Source of the DNA: Kiritimatiellaeota bacterium B1221
GTDB taxonomy: Bacteria > Verrucomicrobiota > Kiritimatiellia > SS1-B-03-39 > UBA6053
DNA: 64,000 nucleotides
Direction: 5' to 3'
Assembly (NCBI GenBank): GCA_029269125.1
Contig: JARHXX010000003.1
Coordinates: forward strand, 62,001-126,000
The translations under genes were made by a program, and so were the position numbers. Positions 26,044 through 35,638 of the stretch are shown here, piece after piece (position 1 is the stretch's first letter; each line of letters begins with the position of its first letter). The notes beneath the pieces are model-generated. The model saw only the letters and a list, made by a program, of their open reading frames with translations. It did no database searches and had not been told where the DNA came from.

Positions 26044-27167
26044 CCGCGTGGCAGCGAGAGACCAAGCGCGGTACTAAACCGGGTGCTTCCGTAACTCGCC
26101 ATTTGGGAGAAATCCTTTTTGGCGATGGGAATGTGCTGGCAATCCACCATATTCTCTGTGATTTTTTCAGTGTCCGGATCATGAACGTAAATACAAAGAT
26201 CATCCGCTCCGGTGACCACGACCCAGTGTGGCGCTTTGTCTCCATTGATTCGGTAGCTGCTGATCAGTACCAATACCGAGCATCCTTGGCTTAACCATTT
26301 TTCGATGTGTGCAACGGAAACATTCCTGCAAGTGATTTTAATGTTTTCCAAGCTGCATTGTTCCAAAAAATGGGTGTGGACGGCGCCCATAATTTCTTTT
26401 TTATGTTCGGCTCTCACCCCTTCAATAAAGGGCGGACTCAGTGCACTCATCAATATCTGCACTTTAAAACCTCTTCGCTTTGCCGCCAGGGCCAAACCCA
26501 GGGGATGGCAGCCGCCATGTCCGGAAGTCATATAAATGGTGGTGGCTTCCCGCCATAAATCCAATTCCAAAAACTGGGTGAGCGCCATTCCCCTTTCCAG
26601 GGACGCCATTGCCATCATCAACGAAGCGGGGCCACAGGTGAAGGGAGTGGTCTGTTGGTACCAGGGAATATTGGCTTCAAGATGATCCCGCTCAAGATAG
26701 CGAATACGTTTTTGCATGCGAAGGGCGTCTGCATCATCTTCATAATAATGAGAAATTTCGCCAAATATCCGATATCCCATATTTTTGTAGAGAGAAATGG
26801 CGGCGAGGTTGGTCTTGGCCACTTCCAGGCGCATATAGAAACGACCCGAGGTCTCCGCATGAGTTTCAAGATCGCTTAGCAGCGCCTTCCCCCAACCTTT
26901 TCCCCGGGTGGACGGATCCAGACAAATGGAGTACAGACGCGCCAGGTGAGTTCCCTGATGCAGTAAGACTAATCCATAGCCCCTGAGGATTCCCTGGTGA
27001 ATCAATACCCGAAATAACCGACCCTCCCCGCCCTTAGTCCACCGTTGAAAAGAACGCCGGCTCAGACGGTCACAGGTAAATGAAGCCTCTTCAAGTGCGA
27101 CTAACGCAGGCAAATCGTCCTTTTGTACGTCCCGTATGCAATATTCCCGATCGGAGGTCTTCTTCAA
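25992..27167 (-). CDS. GNAT acetyltransferase fused to a C39-like cysteine peptidase
   Basis: The protein has 391 residues. The N-terminal GNAT domain (about 8-160) has LDPSTRGKGWGKALL (acetyl-CoA loop) and NLAAISLYKNMGYR. The C-terminal papain-like C39-type domain (about 168-370) shows PFTCGPASLMMA (C178), APHWVVVTG (H314) and HDPD (D330), a plausible triad. The gene overlaps the upstream ATP-grasp ligase by 4 bases. This pair (RimK-like ligase plus GNAT-C39) recurs in other bacteria and is suspected to build and trim a peptide-like product or a protein tail. The actual substrate is unknown. The stop lies inside the convergent 25633 gene. Confidence 0.88.
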   Translation of the reverse strand: MKKTSDREYCIRDVQKDDLPALVALEEASFTCDRLSRRSFQRWTKGGEGRLFRVLIHQGILRGYGLVLLHQGTHLARLYSICLDPSTRGKGWGKALLSDLETHAETSGRFYMRLEVAKTNLAAISLYKNMGYRIFGEISHYYEDDADALRMQKRIRYLERDHLEANIPWYQQTTPFTCGPASLMMAMASLERGMALTQFLELDLWREATTIYMTSGHGGCHPLGLALAAKRRGFKVQILMSALSPPFIEGVRAEHKKEIMGAVHTHFLEQCSLENIKITCRNVSVAHIEKWLSQGCSVLVLISSYRINGDKAPHWVVVTGADDLCIYVHDPDTEKITENMVDCQHIPIAKKDFSQMASYGSTRFSTALGLSLPRGYSVMAESSEARITGIE

Positions 27168-28624
27168 CGAAGTCCTCTTTTTTCCATACGGTTCACAAAT
27201 TCCTGCATCACCATCATATAAAGTTCATCGCCCAAGTAGGCATCTTCGACCCGGTGGTCGGTATTCGGGTTGTCATTGACTTCGATGACGTAGACTTGAT
27301 GGCCCTTTTGTTTGATATCCACGCCGTACAGTCCTTTGCCAATAATGGAACAGGCTTTTAAAGCGGCATCCAGCACCTTGCGGGGAGCTTCAAATGTGGG
27401 GATGGTTTCAAATGCCCCTTCTTTGTTTCCCTTTCGGGTAGAGTCATGATTGTAGATCTGCCAATGATCGCGGGCCATAAAGTATTTACAGGCATAAATG
27501 GCACGTCCATTGAGCACCCCGATTCGCCAGTCAAATTCGGTGAAAAGATATTCCTGGACCAGGACCAAGGCTGATTCTTTGAACATTTGTTGCAGCTTCA
27601 TCCTCAGTTCGTCAGGAGTGGCCACTTTATATATGCCCAAAGAAAAAGAACTTTCGGGCATTTTCAGAACCAGGGGATAACTGAATTGAGATTCAACTTT
27701 TTCGATATCCGTGGAGGAATAGCCAGAAAGCACCATGGTGAGTGGCGACTGCACGCCTTTATAACTAAATGCGTCGTGTAAATAGATTTTATTGCAACAG
27801 CGTAAAATAGATGTGGCGTCATCGATGACCACCAGTCCCTCCATCTCCCCTCTGCGGGCCAAGCGGTAGGTGGGATGATTGATGTGCGTGGTTTCCCGAA
27901 TGAAGAGTGCATCGTATTGAGAAAGCTGTTTTAGTTCCCTGGATCGCATGACCGTGGCTTCAACTCCAAGTTTTGAAGCGGCTTTCACAAAGCGTTTGAT
28001 GGCTTCCGGATCACTGGGGGAGTTTGCCTCATCGGGGTTGTGCAGGATCGCCAAGTCCCAGCGGCTCATCCTTCTTACCGGCCGGCGCCAGACTCTTTCT
28101 GTGAAATCTTTCAGTCGGTCATAAAATTGTGATAGTTGTTGAGGAGATAAATCTGCCAGACTGCCACGTTCCACCTGTATATGGCATCCGTCATCTTTAG
28201 GCTGGATACGCGCGTGGAGATAAGGCGCACTGTATCGGTCAAATAAGATCCGGGCCGACTTACGCCAAAGCTCTTCAGAGGTCCACCCAAAGAAAATATC
28301 CAATTCCACCGGGTTGACTTGCGCCTCCATTTCTTTGGGAAGCAGGTTCGCCGGAAAATGAAGCCCCATGGAAAGGTCATCTTGGGGATTCCGCAGGTCA
28401 TTGATGGTGCTGACGCTTGGCAGGACTTTATGCTGACGTGATTCGGCCAGCAAGGAACAGTAATATCCCCGGCTGAGATACTGGGTGGTATCGCATAAAT
28501 TGATAATCCGGATTTTGGGCTCATTTAATTTGGGATATTCACTCAAATATTGATCAAAAGAAATCACATTCAAATCCAGCTCCGGGGTCTGGACTTGATC
28601 TGTCACAACCAAGGTTTTATGCAT
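27164..28624 (-). CDS. RimK-like ATP-grasp ligase with N-terminal RLAN-type domain
   Basis: The protein has 486 residues. The N-terminal part (about 1-190) resembles the RimK-like ATP-grasp N-terminal extension. The ATP-grasp domain (about 280-480) has VLKMPESSFSLGIYKV, the ATP-binding LVQEYLFTEFDWRIGVLNG and the metal site VYVIEVNDNPNTDHRVEDA. Such enzymes join amino acids, often glutamate, to peptides or proteins with ATP. It is translationally coupled to the GNAT-C39 gene. The protein is predicted to be cytoplasmic. The substrate is not known. Confidence 0.9.
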   Translation of the reverse strand: MHKTLVVTDQVQTPELDLNVISFDQYLSEYPKLNEPKIRIINLCDTTQYLSRGYYCSLLAESRQHKVLPSVSTINDLRNPQDDLSMGLHFPANLLPKEMEAQVNPVELDIFFGWTSEELWRKSARILFDRYSAPYLHARIQPKDDGCHIQVERGSLADLSPQQLSQFYDRLKDFTERVWRRPVRRMSRWDLAILHNPDEANSPSDPEAIKRFVKAASKLGVEATVMRSRELKQLSQYDALFIRETTHINHPTYRLARRGEMEGLVVIDDATSILRCCNKIYLHDAFSYKGVQSPLTMVLSGYSSTDIEKVESQFSYPLVLKMPESSFSLGIYKVATPDELRMKLQQMFKESALVLVQEYLFTEFDWRIGVLNGRAIYACKYFMARDHWQIYNHDSTRKGNKEGAFETIPTFEAPRKVLDAALKACSIIGKGLYGVDIKQKGHQVYVIEVNDNPNTDHRVEDAYLGDELYMMVMQEFVNRMEKRGLR

Positions 28625-28726
28625 AATGATCCTAAGAGGAAACCCCCTCCAATCGGGAGGGATGACCCATTAGGATATGCTATTTTCTGCTGTTGTCACT
28701 CACTATTATTTAGTGGTGATCAGATT

Positions 28727-30898
28727 TTATGATGCTGCTGCTTTAAGCAGAAACGTTTGAGTGAGGTGTGCATCATCCCGGGAAGAAGGTCCTACCCGTA
28801 AACGAAATTCACCTGCTTCCACCACATATTCGGCCTTGGCATCCACAATCCAAAGATCGGATGTTTCAAGGGTAAATGTCACCTGTTTGGACTCTCCGGC
28901 CTCCAAGGGGACTCTGTCGTATCCTACCAGGCGTTTTTCAACCCACGTGGCGGAAGTCACCAGATCATTTACATAAAGTTGCGCAATTTCGGTTCCTGCC
29001 CGGGTGCCCGTATTGGTCAGGGTCACGGTTGCCTGGAGTGTGTCTCCTTTTTCCACTTCCTGCGAGGAAAGCGTAAAATCGGAATATTCAAAAGAGGTGT
29101 AACTTAACCCATGTCCAAATGGAAACAGCGGTTCTTGGGTTAAATCCGCATAACGGTTCCCGTGTTGTCCCGGCACTTGATTATAGAATGTGGGTTGTTG
29201 TCCGACATGCACCGGGAACGAAATCGTCAATTTGCCTGTGGGATTTAATTTGCCACTCAGAACTTCCGCAATCGCTGTGCCCCCTTCCATTCCGGGGTTA
29301 AACCCGCTTACGATAGCGGCATTGCCCAGGAATTGCATGGGGAGTACCAAAGGTTTACTGCTCACGAGGACCACAATCATGGGTTTCCCGGTTTGGGCCA
29401 GTGCTTCTAGCAGGGCTTGTTGCCCCCCTTGCAGTTCCAAAGTTGCCACACTGCATCGCTCACCAATAAAGGGTAATGCATCGCCGACCACCGCCACAAC
29501 TACATCTGCTTCCTGAGCAGCGGCTACGGCATCCGCGATGCCTTCAGTGGAAGCGTCGGTGATTTCACAACCTTGCGCAAATAAAACCTCCTGATCCGGA
29601 AATTCGGTCCGGATGCCGTCTAACACAGTGGTGGTGCATTCCCGGGGCTGCTTGCCGTACTCTGCAGAGTATTGAGAGGTACCGAGTGACCAATCCCCCA
29701 GCTGTGAACTGTCGGTATCCGCATTTGGCCCCACCACTGCAATTTTTTGGATGGCATCGGGTTGAAGGGGTAACAATGAATTCGGATTCTGCAGCAAGAC
29801 CAAAGATTCGCGGGCGGCTTTGATGTTTACTTGTTTATGTGCCTCACAGGCGATCACTTCTTTCTGACGATCAAAATCAGGTAAGCGGGGATTCTCGAAC
29901 AGTCCCATTCTAAACTTGAGCAAGAGGATGCGGGCCAGGACGTCGTCTACTTCAGACTCTTCCAGCATGCCTTGGTCCAATGCATCCAAAGTGCCCTGCA
30001 GAAATTCTTTGGTGGCCATCATCAAATCGTTTCCGGATCGAATGGCCAGGGTAGCCGCTTCCGCGTAATCCGCGCAGATTTTCTGACTTTTCACCAAGGC
30101 CCCCACGTTGTCCCAGTCGGTGACCAGAATACCTTCAAATCCCCATTCCTCTTTCAGCACATCGTGCAGCAGCCAACGGTTGGCGGTGGATGGAACGCCT
30201 TCAATGGATTGATACCCGGTCATATAGGCCATACAACCCGCTTCACAGGCTTTTTTGAAGGGGGGCAAAAAGTAGGATTTCAATTTGCGGACGGAGAGGT
30301 CCGCTTCGGATGAATCTCTTCCTCCCTGGGTTTCCGAGTAGCCGGCGTAATGCTTGGCGGTGGCCAGGATTCCGTTCGGATCATTTAAGCCCTCTCCCTG
30401 ATAGCCCCTGATCATGGCCGTCGCAAATTCACCAATCAGGTATGGGTCTTCGCCAAAGGTTTCGCCAACCCTTCCCCAACGCAAATCACGGGTGAGGCAG
30501 AGCACAGGGGAAAACGTCCAGTGGACGCCGGTACAGGACGCTTCAATCGCGGTGACCCTTGCCACTTCCTCCAAAAGTTCTGTATCCCAGGAATTGGCCA
30601 AGGCCAACTGCGTAGGGAAAATGGTGGCGCCGGGGTGAAAAGAATGTCCATGAATGCAATCCTCACCGATCAGCAAAGGAATTTTTAATCGGGTTTCATT
30701 GTTTTGATCATTAAACCCGACCAGAATGTCATTCATGCAGTGCAAAAGAGATCCGGGCAATTGCCCCTCCTCCAGACCCAAATCGATGTGGGCACCCAAT
30801 TGCATGAGCTGAAGGATTTTTTCTTCCCGGTTCATTCGGGGAATTAAATCTTTTACTCGTTCTTCAGGCGACAGGGAGGCATTTAAGTAGTTGTGCAT
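28727..30898 (-). CDS. Glycoside hydrolase family 3, beta-glucosidase type
   Basis: The protein has 723 residues. The GH3 N-terminal barrel contains RDLRWGRVGETFGEDPYL and the nucleophile region FEGILVTDWDNVG (first Asp). The C-terminal alpha/beta domain and the fibronectin-III-like domain (about 600-715, GTRAGTEIAQLYV) complete the BglX-like layout. It removes terminal glucose or a related sugar from beta-linked oligosaccharides. There is no signal peptide, so it is probably cytoplasmic and acts after uptake. It diverges from the hdeD-like gene. Confidence 0.94.
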   Translation of the reverse strand: MHNYLNASLSPEERVKDLIPRMNREEKILQLMQLGAHIDLGLEEGQLPGSLLHCMNDILVGFNDQNNETRLKIPLLIGEDCIHGHSFHPGATIFPTQLALANSWDTELLEEVARVTAIEASCTGVHWTFSPVLCLTRDLRWGRVGETFGEDPYLIGEFATAMIRGYQGEGLNDPNGILATAKHYAGYSETQGGRDSSEADLSVRKLKSYFLPPFKKACEAGCMAYMTGYQSIEGVPSTANRWLLHDVLKEEWGFEGILVTDWDNVGALVKSQKICADYAEAATLAIRSGNDLMMATKEFLQGTLDALDQGMLEESEVDDVLARILLLKFRMGLFENPRLPDFDRQKEVIACEAHKQVNIKAARESLVLLQNPNSLLPLQPDAIQKIAVVGPNADTDSSQLGDWSLGTSQYSAEYGKQPRECTTTVLDGIRTEFPDQEVLFAQGCEITDASTEGIADAVAAAQEADVVVAVVGDALPFIGERCSVATLELQGGQQALLEALAQTGKPMIVVLVSSKPLVLPMQFLGNAAIVSGFNPGMEGGTAIAEVLSGKLNPTGKLTISFPVHVGQQPTFYNQVPGQHGNRYADLTQEPLFPFGHGLSYTSFEYSDFTLSSQEVEKGDTLQATVTLTNTGTRAGTEIAQLYVNDLVTSATWVEKRLVGYDRVPLEAGESKQVTFTLETSDLWIVDAKAEYVVEAGEFRLRVGPSSRDDAHLTQTFLLKAAAS

Positions 30899-30979
30899 AA
30901 TGGGGGCTTGGGTTTAAGAACTGTTTGTGACTTGCTTATAAAAAGGGATCTATCAAGCCAATTTTTTGGTTCTCCCTTT

Positions 30980-31010
30980 CGGAAACTTTAGAGATTGTAT
31001 TCCACGGGAT
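30980..31010 (+). promoter_or_regulatory. Weak match to the bipartite promoter-like element
   Basis: CGGAAA (30980-30985) is followed after exactly 19 bases by CGGG (31005-31008), the same core spacing as the elements at 25553 and 51812. The AT-rich upstream block and the last bases of the downstream box are not conserved. It sits about 50 bases before the HdeD-like gene. Confidence 0.3.
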
Positions 31011-31058
31011 TTCTGCCTCAATGCAGACTTTGACACCTTATGCAAAAGATGAATAATT

Positions 31059-31643
31059 ATGACGACTGAACAAAGCGCTCTTCCTGAAGTCCCTCTTGAA
31101 ATGGTAACCCAGCTTTCTCAAAATTGGTGGGTTCTCCTCCTCCGTGGAATTTTTCTGTTGATCCTCGGGATCTACGCTTTAACCGCACCTGCCATTACTT
31201 TGGCAGTTTACTGTCAGATTTTGGGTTTCTTTTTATTGGCGGATAGTCTGGTGGCATTTGTATTATGGTTTACCCGGAAAATGGAATCGAGGGGGTGGAT
31301 GTTGATTCGCGCTTTATTGACTATGCTGGTGGGCATATTTGTGATTGCACATCCTCTGCTGGTGGGTGCGGCAGTCGTGGTCACCCTGGTAATGATCCTC
31401 GCACTCCATTCTCTCCTTTCCGGTGCTTTGGAGATTTATGTGGCGATTCGGGACCGTAAAGCCATTCAGGGGGAAGGCTGGATGATGCTTTCCGGTGCTT
31501 TTTCAATTCTGTTTGGTTTCGTTCTTTTATCGCGTCCCCTGCTCTCTGCCGCGCTGTTTATTCGTATTTCAGGGTTTATGGCCATTGCCTATGGGATCGC
31601 CGTGATTTTCACCTCGCTGAGATGGAAGTCTTTGAAAGGATAA
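31059..31643 (+). CDS. HdeD family membrane protein
   Basis: The protein has 194 residues and six hydrophobic segments in three hairpins (WVLLLRGIFLLILGIYAL, then LIRALLTMLVGIFVIAHPLL, then WMMLSGAFSILFGFVLLSRP), the internal repeat typical of HdeD/DUF308. Some members are linked to acid or envelope stress, and the mechanism is unknown. A weak version of the shared promoter-like element lies upstream, which would fit stress control. The next 266 bases before phoH hold no gene I can support. Confidence 0.88.
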   Translation: MTTEQSALPEVPLEMVTQLSQNWWVLLLRGIFLLILGIYALTAPAITLAVYCQILGFFLLADSLVAFVLWFTRKMESRGWMLIRALLTMLVGIFVIAHPLLVGAAVVVTLVMILALHSLLSGALEIYVAIRDRKAIQGEGWMMLSGAFSILFGFVLLSRPLLSAALFIRISGFMAIAYGIAVIFTSLRWKSLKG

Positions 31644-31909
31644 AGGTGTATGGAGGGGCTGCCCGAAACCTTTAAAACCTTTTTGCTCAGAGGCAGATGC
31701 CGGCGCCGCCGTTGCGTGAAAGAAAGGGTTGTTTTACGGCCAGACATATTAATGCTGTGTGTGGTGAACCGGGGGGCGATTCCCTTTACAACATTCGTCT
31801 TTTCTTGCATTTTTAAGCATTTCTACTACAAATAGCTCTAAGAACTATACGCAACCACTATTTTATCCGGCCTCGAACCATTCTTCGGGGCCGAAATGCT
31901 CTTACCCCT

Positions 31910-32884
31910 ATGACCGAAAAGACACTCTATTTTACCAGTCCCGGCGAAACCGAACATGTTTTGGCTCCGCGCAGTGGGCTTTTGGAGGAACTCTCTGAGG
32001 TGTTTTCCCTGCAATGTACCGCAAGGGATAACTGGGTGAAGTTTTCTGGCGAAGACCCTGAAAAGCTGAAAGAAGCTGAAGATTTTGTGGAGTTATTGCG
32101 TTTCTTCCGCATGGAAGGTGCGGATCTTCGTGGCCCCACCCGTTTTTACATGTTACGGCATTTTTTGGAAGGTCGGGAAAAAGAATTACGTGCCATGATG
32201 GAGTTGAAAATACCGGTCACGACCACCAAACGACCGGTATACCCTAAAACGCTTGGACAGGCTGAATATCTGCGTCAAATCCAGAAACATGATATCACTT
32301 TTGGCTTGGGACCCGCGGGCACCGGTAAAACATATTTGGCGATGGCCATGGCGGTGTCCGCCCTGTTGAAGGGTCAGGTCAACCGGATTATCCTCACCCG
32401 GCCGGCGGTGGAGGCGGGTGAGGCGCTGGGGTTTCTGCCCGGGGATCTTCAACAGAAAATTCTTCCGTATTTACGACCTTTATATGACGCCCTGCATGAC
32501 ATGCTGGATTCGGCAACTGTTACCGAATTTATTGAACGGGGGGTGATCGAAGTTGCACCGCTGGCTTATATGCGGGGGCGCACCTTAAACCAAAGTTTCA
32601 TACTGTTGGATGAAGCGCAAAACACCACCGAAGAACAAATGTTGATGTTTCTTACCCGGGTGGGATACGACAGTAAATGTGTGGTGAATGGAGATCCGAC
32701 GCAGGTCGATTTGCCCGGCAACAAAGGTTCCGGACTCCGCGAGGCGATGATCGCCCTGGAACGTACCCGGGGAATTTCCCTGGTCTCATTAAGCGAAGAT
32801 GATGTGGTACGTCATGCTTTGGTACAGCGCATTATTCGCGCGTACCGGAATCTGCGGAACCTGTCCGCTAACCCCAGTAACTAA
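31910..32884 (+). CDS. PhoH-like ATPase
   Basis: The protein has 324 residues. It has an N-terminal KH-like region (about 1-110), then the P-loop GLGPAGTGKTYLAMA (about 136-150), LTRPAVEAGEALGFLPGD and the Walker B ILLDEAQNTT. PhoH proteins are RNA-linked NTPases. Here it heads the conserved cluster phoH, pgpH/yqfF-type HD gene, ybeY, corC, which is associated with ribosome and RNA metabolism. The next gene begins 5 bases after its stop. Confidence 0.95.
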   Translation: MTEKTLYFTSPGETEHVLAPRSGLLEELSEVFSLQCTARDNWVKFSGEDPEKLKEAEDFVELLRFFRMEGADLRGPTRFYMLRHFLEGREKELRAMMELKIPVTTTKRPVYPKTLGQAEYLRQIQKHDITFGLGPAGTGKTYLAMAMAVSALLKGQVNRIILTRPAVEAGEALGFLPGDLQQKILPYLRPLYDALHDMLDSATVTEFIERGVIEVAPLAYMRGRTLNQSFILLDEAQNTTEEQMLMFLTRVGYDSKCVVNGDPTQVDLPGNKGSGLREAMIALERTRGISLVSLSEDDVVRHALVQRIIRAYRNLRNLSANPSN

Positions 32885-32889
32885 TTTTT

Positions 32890-35199
32890 ATGAATGATAA
32901 ACCAAAACTTTCCCGGTCACGGCATAAGCGTACACAGGCGAAAACCAAACAGGCGAAGCAGAAGGCCAATTGGCTGAGCAGCAAGCTGGCCTTGTGTTAT
33001 TTATTCACGTTGATTGCAACTTTGGTCATCCTGAATATGGGGCAAAATGGTGTTTTTACTGATCTTACCCCGGGTCAGTTGGCGCCCTATACGGTTCAGG
33101 CGGAAGTCGATTTCGAATCCATTGACCTGACGGCCACGGAGTTAAAACGCCAGCGCATGGCAAAAAATGTTCCGAAAATCTTAAAAGTGGAAACCCGGGG
33201 ATTAAATGATGCGGTTCGCCTGTTAAACAATTTATTTACCAAAGCCCTGGAGTTGGCGGAAAACCCAGAGAATTCAGAAGTGCAGGCAGGTTTTGATGAA
33301 ATGATCCAAATGATGGGCTTTCAGGAAAGCCTGTCGGGACTCGCGGTCACCTTTGATAAGCAGGAGCTGAATCAGCTTGCACCCAAATTGCGCAAAAAAG
33401 TTGAAATGACTTGGCACCGTGGATTGATTTCCAGCGAAGACCGTACTTCCCAATTCGAAGGATCTGCCGCCACCGGACAAGTGCAAATTGGCGGGAAGAT
33501 TGAGGTTTTGGAATTGATGTCCCTCCCCACCCCCGCCGAATCTGCGGTAACCCTTTCTCTTTCTTTACAGGATGAGCTCAGTTTAAGCGTCGCCCAGGCC
33601 GCATTTGTGGAGCAGATACTCACCGAAGTATTGGAACCAAATTTGGAAATTGATAACATTGCCACCCAACATGCAAGTGAGAGTATTATCAGTGAAGTAC
33701 AACCCGTTTACAATGTGAAGCGGCAGGGTTCCACCATCATGGAAGCGCGGATGCCGATTACCCGTCAGGTGATGGAAGACCTGAATGCGCATCATAAAAA
33801 GGCCAGTTTACAGGATGGGAACATTCAGATTGCGAATCTTGTGGGACAGGGACTTTATCTCGCGGTTGGATTGGCGGTCAGTCTCGCCTTTCTTTATTTG
33901 CTGGAAAACCCTTCTTTCAAAAAAACCAACCGTCTTTTTCTCTGGGTCGTCCTCACCTTGCTGAGTCTTCTCCTCGGGCAGTTGATTATCTATTTTTCAT
34001 CACACTTAAATCTGTTTCCCACGCATTTCGTGCAGGCTTTGCTTCCCCTGGCCTTGGCGCCCATGCTCGGAACCATTCTTTACGGTCCCCGGTTGGGCTT
34101 GGCGGTTGGATTTTCCAGCAGCCTGGCCCATGCCATGCAGCATGATATGGAACTGGTGATTCTTTTCAGCGGCGTCAGCGTCGCAATTACCTCCGCCATC
34201 TCCGTGCGCGCCATTCACCGCCGCTCCAATGTCTTCAGAGCTGGACTTTGGATTGGCGGTATCCAGGCCATCATTTTGGTCGGGTCAGGCAGCTTGGAGC
34301 TGGTGCCCGTGGTGGTGGTCGCACAACACGGTCTGCTGGCTTTCGCATCGGGGCTGATTGTCTCGCTTATTGTATTGTTGCTCATCAGTCCTTTTGAACT
34401 TTTGTTTGGCGTCACCACGGATATTCGTCTGCTGGAGCTCTCCGATATGAGCCATCCCCTGCTCTCCCGCATGGCGCTGGAAGCCCCCGGCACCTATCAC
34501 CACAGTCTGATGGTCGCCCACCTCTCCCAGGCGGCCGCCCGTGAGATTCGCGCCAATGATTTGCTGGTGCGGGTTTGCGCGTATTATCACGACATCGGAA
34601 AACTCTCCAAACCGGAGTTTTTTATTGAAAACGCCCAGGGTCGACAAAATCCTCATGATGAACTTTCTCCGAGCATGAGTCGTTTGTTGATCATTTCCCA
34701 CGTCAAAGAGGGCGTGAGTTTGGCCCGCAGATACAAACTGCCCGGAATCATTGTTGACGGAATTGAGCAGCACCACGGCACCAGTATTATTCAGTATTTC
34801 TATCACCGCGCCCGTCAACGGGCCGAAGAAACCGAGAAAACCAAAATTAAAGAAGAGGATTATCGCTATCCCGGCCCCAAACCCCGCTCACCTGAAATGG
34901 GGATTCTGATGCTGGCGGATTCCTTGGAGGCGGCTTCCCGCAGTATCGATAAAAATAAACCGGGTCAGATTGAGGGCTTGGTGAATGAAATCCTCAAAGA
35001 GAAAATTAATGACGGACAGCTGGATCGTTGCGCTCTCACCATGGAACAGGTGAATACCATTCGGCGTTCCTTCATCTTTTCGTTGAATAATATGCTGCAC
35101 GGCCGGGTGGCCTACCCCAAGAAATCGGATGAAGAGTCCGAAAAGAAACCCTCCCTTAATCTTTCGGATGATGTGGTTTTGAAAAGCAATGAAAATTGA
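32890..35199 (+). CDS. Membrane HD-domain phosphohydrolase (PgpH/YqfF type, probable c-di-AMP phosphodiesterase)
   Basis: The protein has 769 residues. One N-terminal membrane segment (about 35-55) precedes a large extracytoplasmic 7TMR-HDED domain. Seven membrane spans follow (about 310-520), then a cytoplasmic HD domain with GTYHHSLMVAHL, YYHDIGKLSKP (the HD pair) and GIEQHHGTSII. In Gram-positive bacteria this family hydrolyses cyclic di-AMP. The same activity is likely here but unproven. It sits between phoH and ybeY and overlaps ybeY by 11 bases. Confidence 0.93.
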   Translation: MNDKPKLSRSRHKRTQAKTKQAKQKANWLSSKLALCYLFTLIATLVILNMGQNGVFTDLTPGQLAPYTVQAEVDFESIDLTATELKRQRMAKNVPKILKVETRGLNDAVRLLNNLFTKALELAENPENSEVQAGFDEMIQMMGFQESLSGLAVTFDKQELNQLAPKLRKKVEMTWHRGLISSEDRTSQFEGSAATGQVQIGGKIEVLELMSLPTPAESAVTLSLSLQDELSLSVAQAAFVEQILTEVLEPNLEIDNIATQHASESIISEVQPVYNVKRQGSTIMEARMPITRQVMEDLNAHHKKASLQDGNIQIANLVGQGLYLAVGLAVSLAFLYLLENPSFKKTNRLFLWVVLTLLSLLLGQLIIYFSSHLNLFPTHFVQALLPLALAPMLGTILYGPRLGLAVGFSSSLAHAMQHDMELVILFSGVSVAITSAISVRAIHRRSNVFRAGLWIGGIQAIILVGSGSLELVPVVVVAQHGLLAFASGLIVSLIVLLLISPFELLFGVTTDIRLLELSDMSHPLLSRMALEAPGTYHHSLMVAHLSQAAAREIRANDLLVRVCAYYHDIGKLSKPEFFIENAQGRQNPHDELSPSMSRLLIISHVKEGVSLARRYKLPGIIVDGIEQHHGTSIIQYFYHRARQRAEETEKTKIKEEDYRYPGPKPRSPEMGILMLADSLEAASRSIDKNKPGQIEGLVNEILKEKINDGQLDRCALTMEQVNTIRRSFIFSLNNMLHGRVAYPKKSDEESEKKPSLNLSDDVVLKSNEN

Positions 35200-35638
35200 A
35201 ATTCTGCAGCAACAGGAACTTTTTCACCTGGATGAAAAAAGCATTGAGGCCTTTGCCTTATGGATCATGAAAAAAGTGGAGGCTCTGGATGACAGCTTTC
35301 ACTGGAGCGAGTTGTCTTTGGTTTTTATGGATGACCAGATTCGTGAACTGAATTTGCAGTGGTTCAAAAAAGACACCGTGACTGATGTGATCAGTTTCGC
35401 TTACCCGGCGGAGGCCTCCACGGGTGAAGTGATTGTGAATGCCCAGCAGGCGGTTGAAGAAGGCAAACTCCGCATCTCTGCCGATTATGAACTCGCCCTG
35501 TATATTGCCCATGGATGTCATCATTTGATGGGCGCGGAAGATGACACCCCTGCCCGAAAGAAGTCTATGCTTGATTTGGAACAAAAATGGGTAGAGGAGT
35601 ATTTCACGCAAAATTTGTGCGGACCTTTTTTCTTATGA
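35189..35638 (+). CDS. ybeY: Endoribonuclease/rRNA maturation factor YbeY
   Basis: The protein has 149 residues. TVTDVISFAYP and the zinc motif IAHGCHHLMGAEDD are diagnostic. The first two histidines (H108, H112) are present, while the third ligand is Asp (D118) rather than His, a variation also known from other phyla. YbeY is a metal-dependent RNase acting on the 16S rRNA 3' end and in ribosome quality control. It overlaps the genes on both sides, by 11 and 4 bases, indicating tight operon organisation. Confidence 0.93.
   Translation: MKIEILQQQELFHLDEKSIEAFALWIMKKVEALDDSFHWSELSLVFMDDQIRELNLQWFKKDTVTDVISFAYPAEASTGEVIVNAQQAVEEGKLRISADYELALYIAHGCHHLMGAEDDTPARKKSMLDLEQKWVEEYFTQNLCGPFFL

Noticed and set aside
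31650-31835. Small open frame after the HdeD-like gene
   Set aside because: There is no SD, and the composition is odd, with an arginine run followed by hydrophobic residues without a clear signal pattern.
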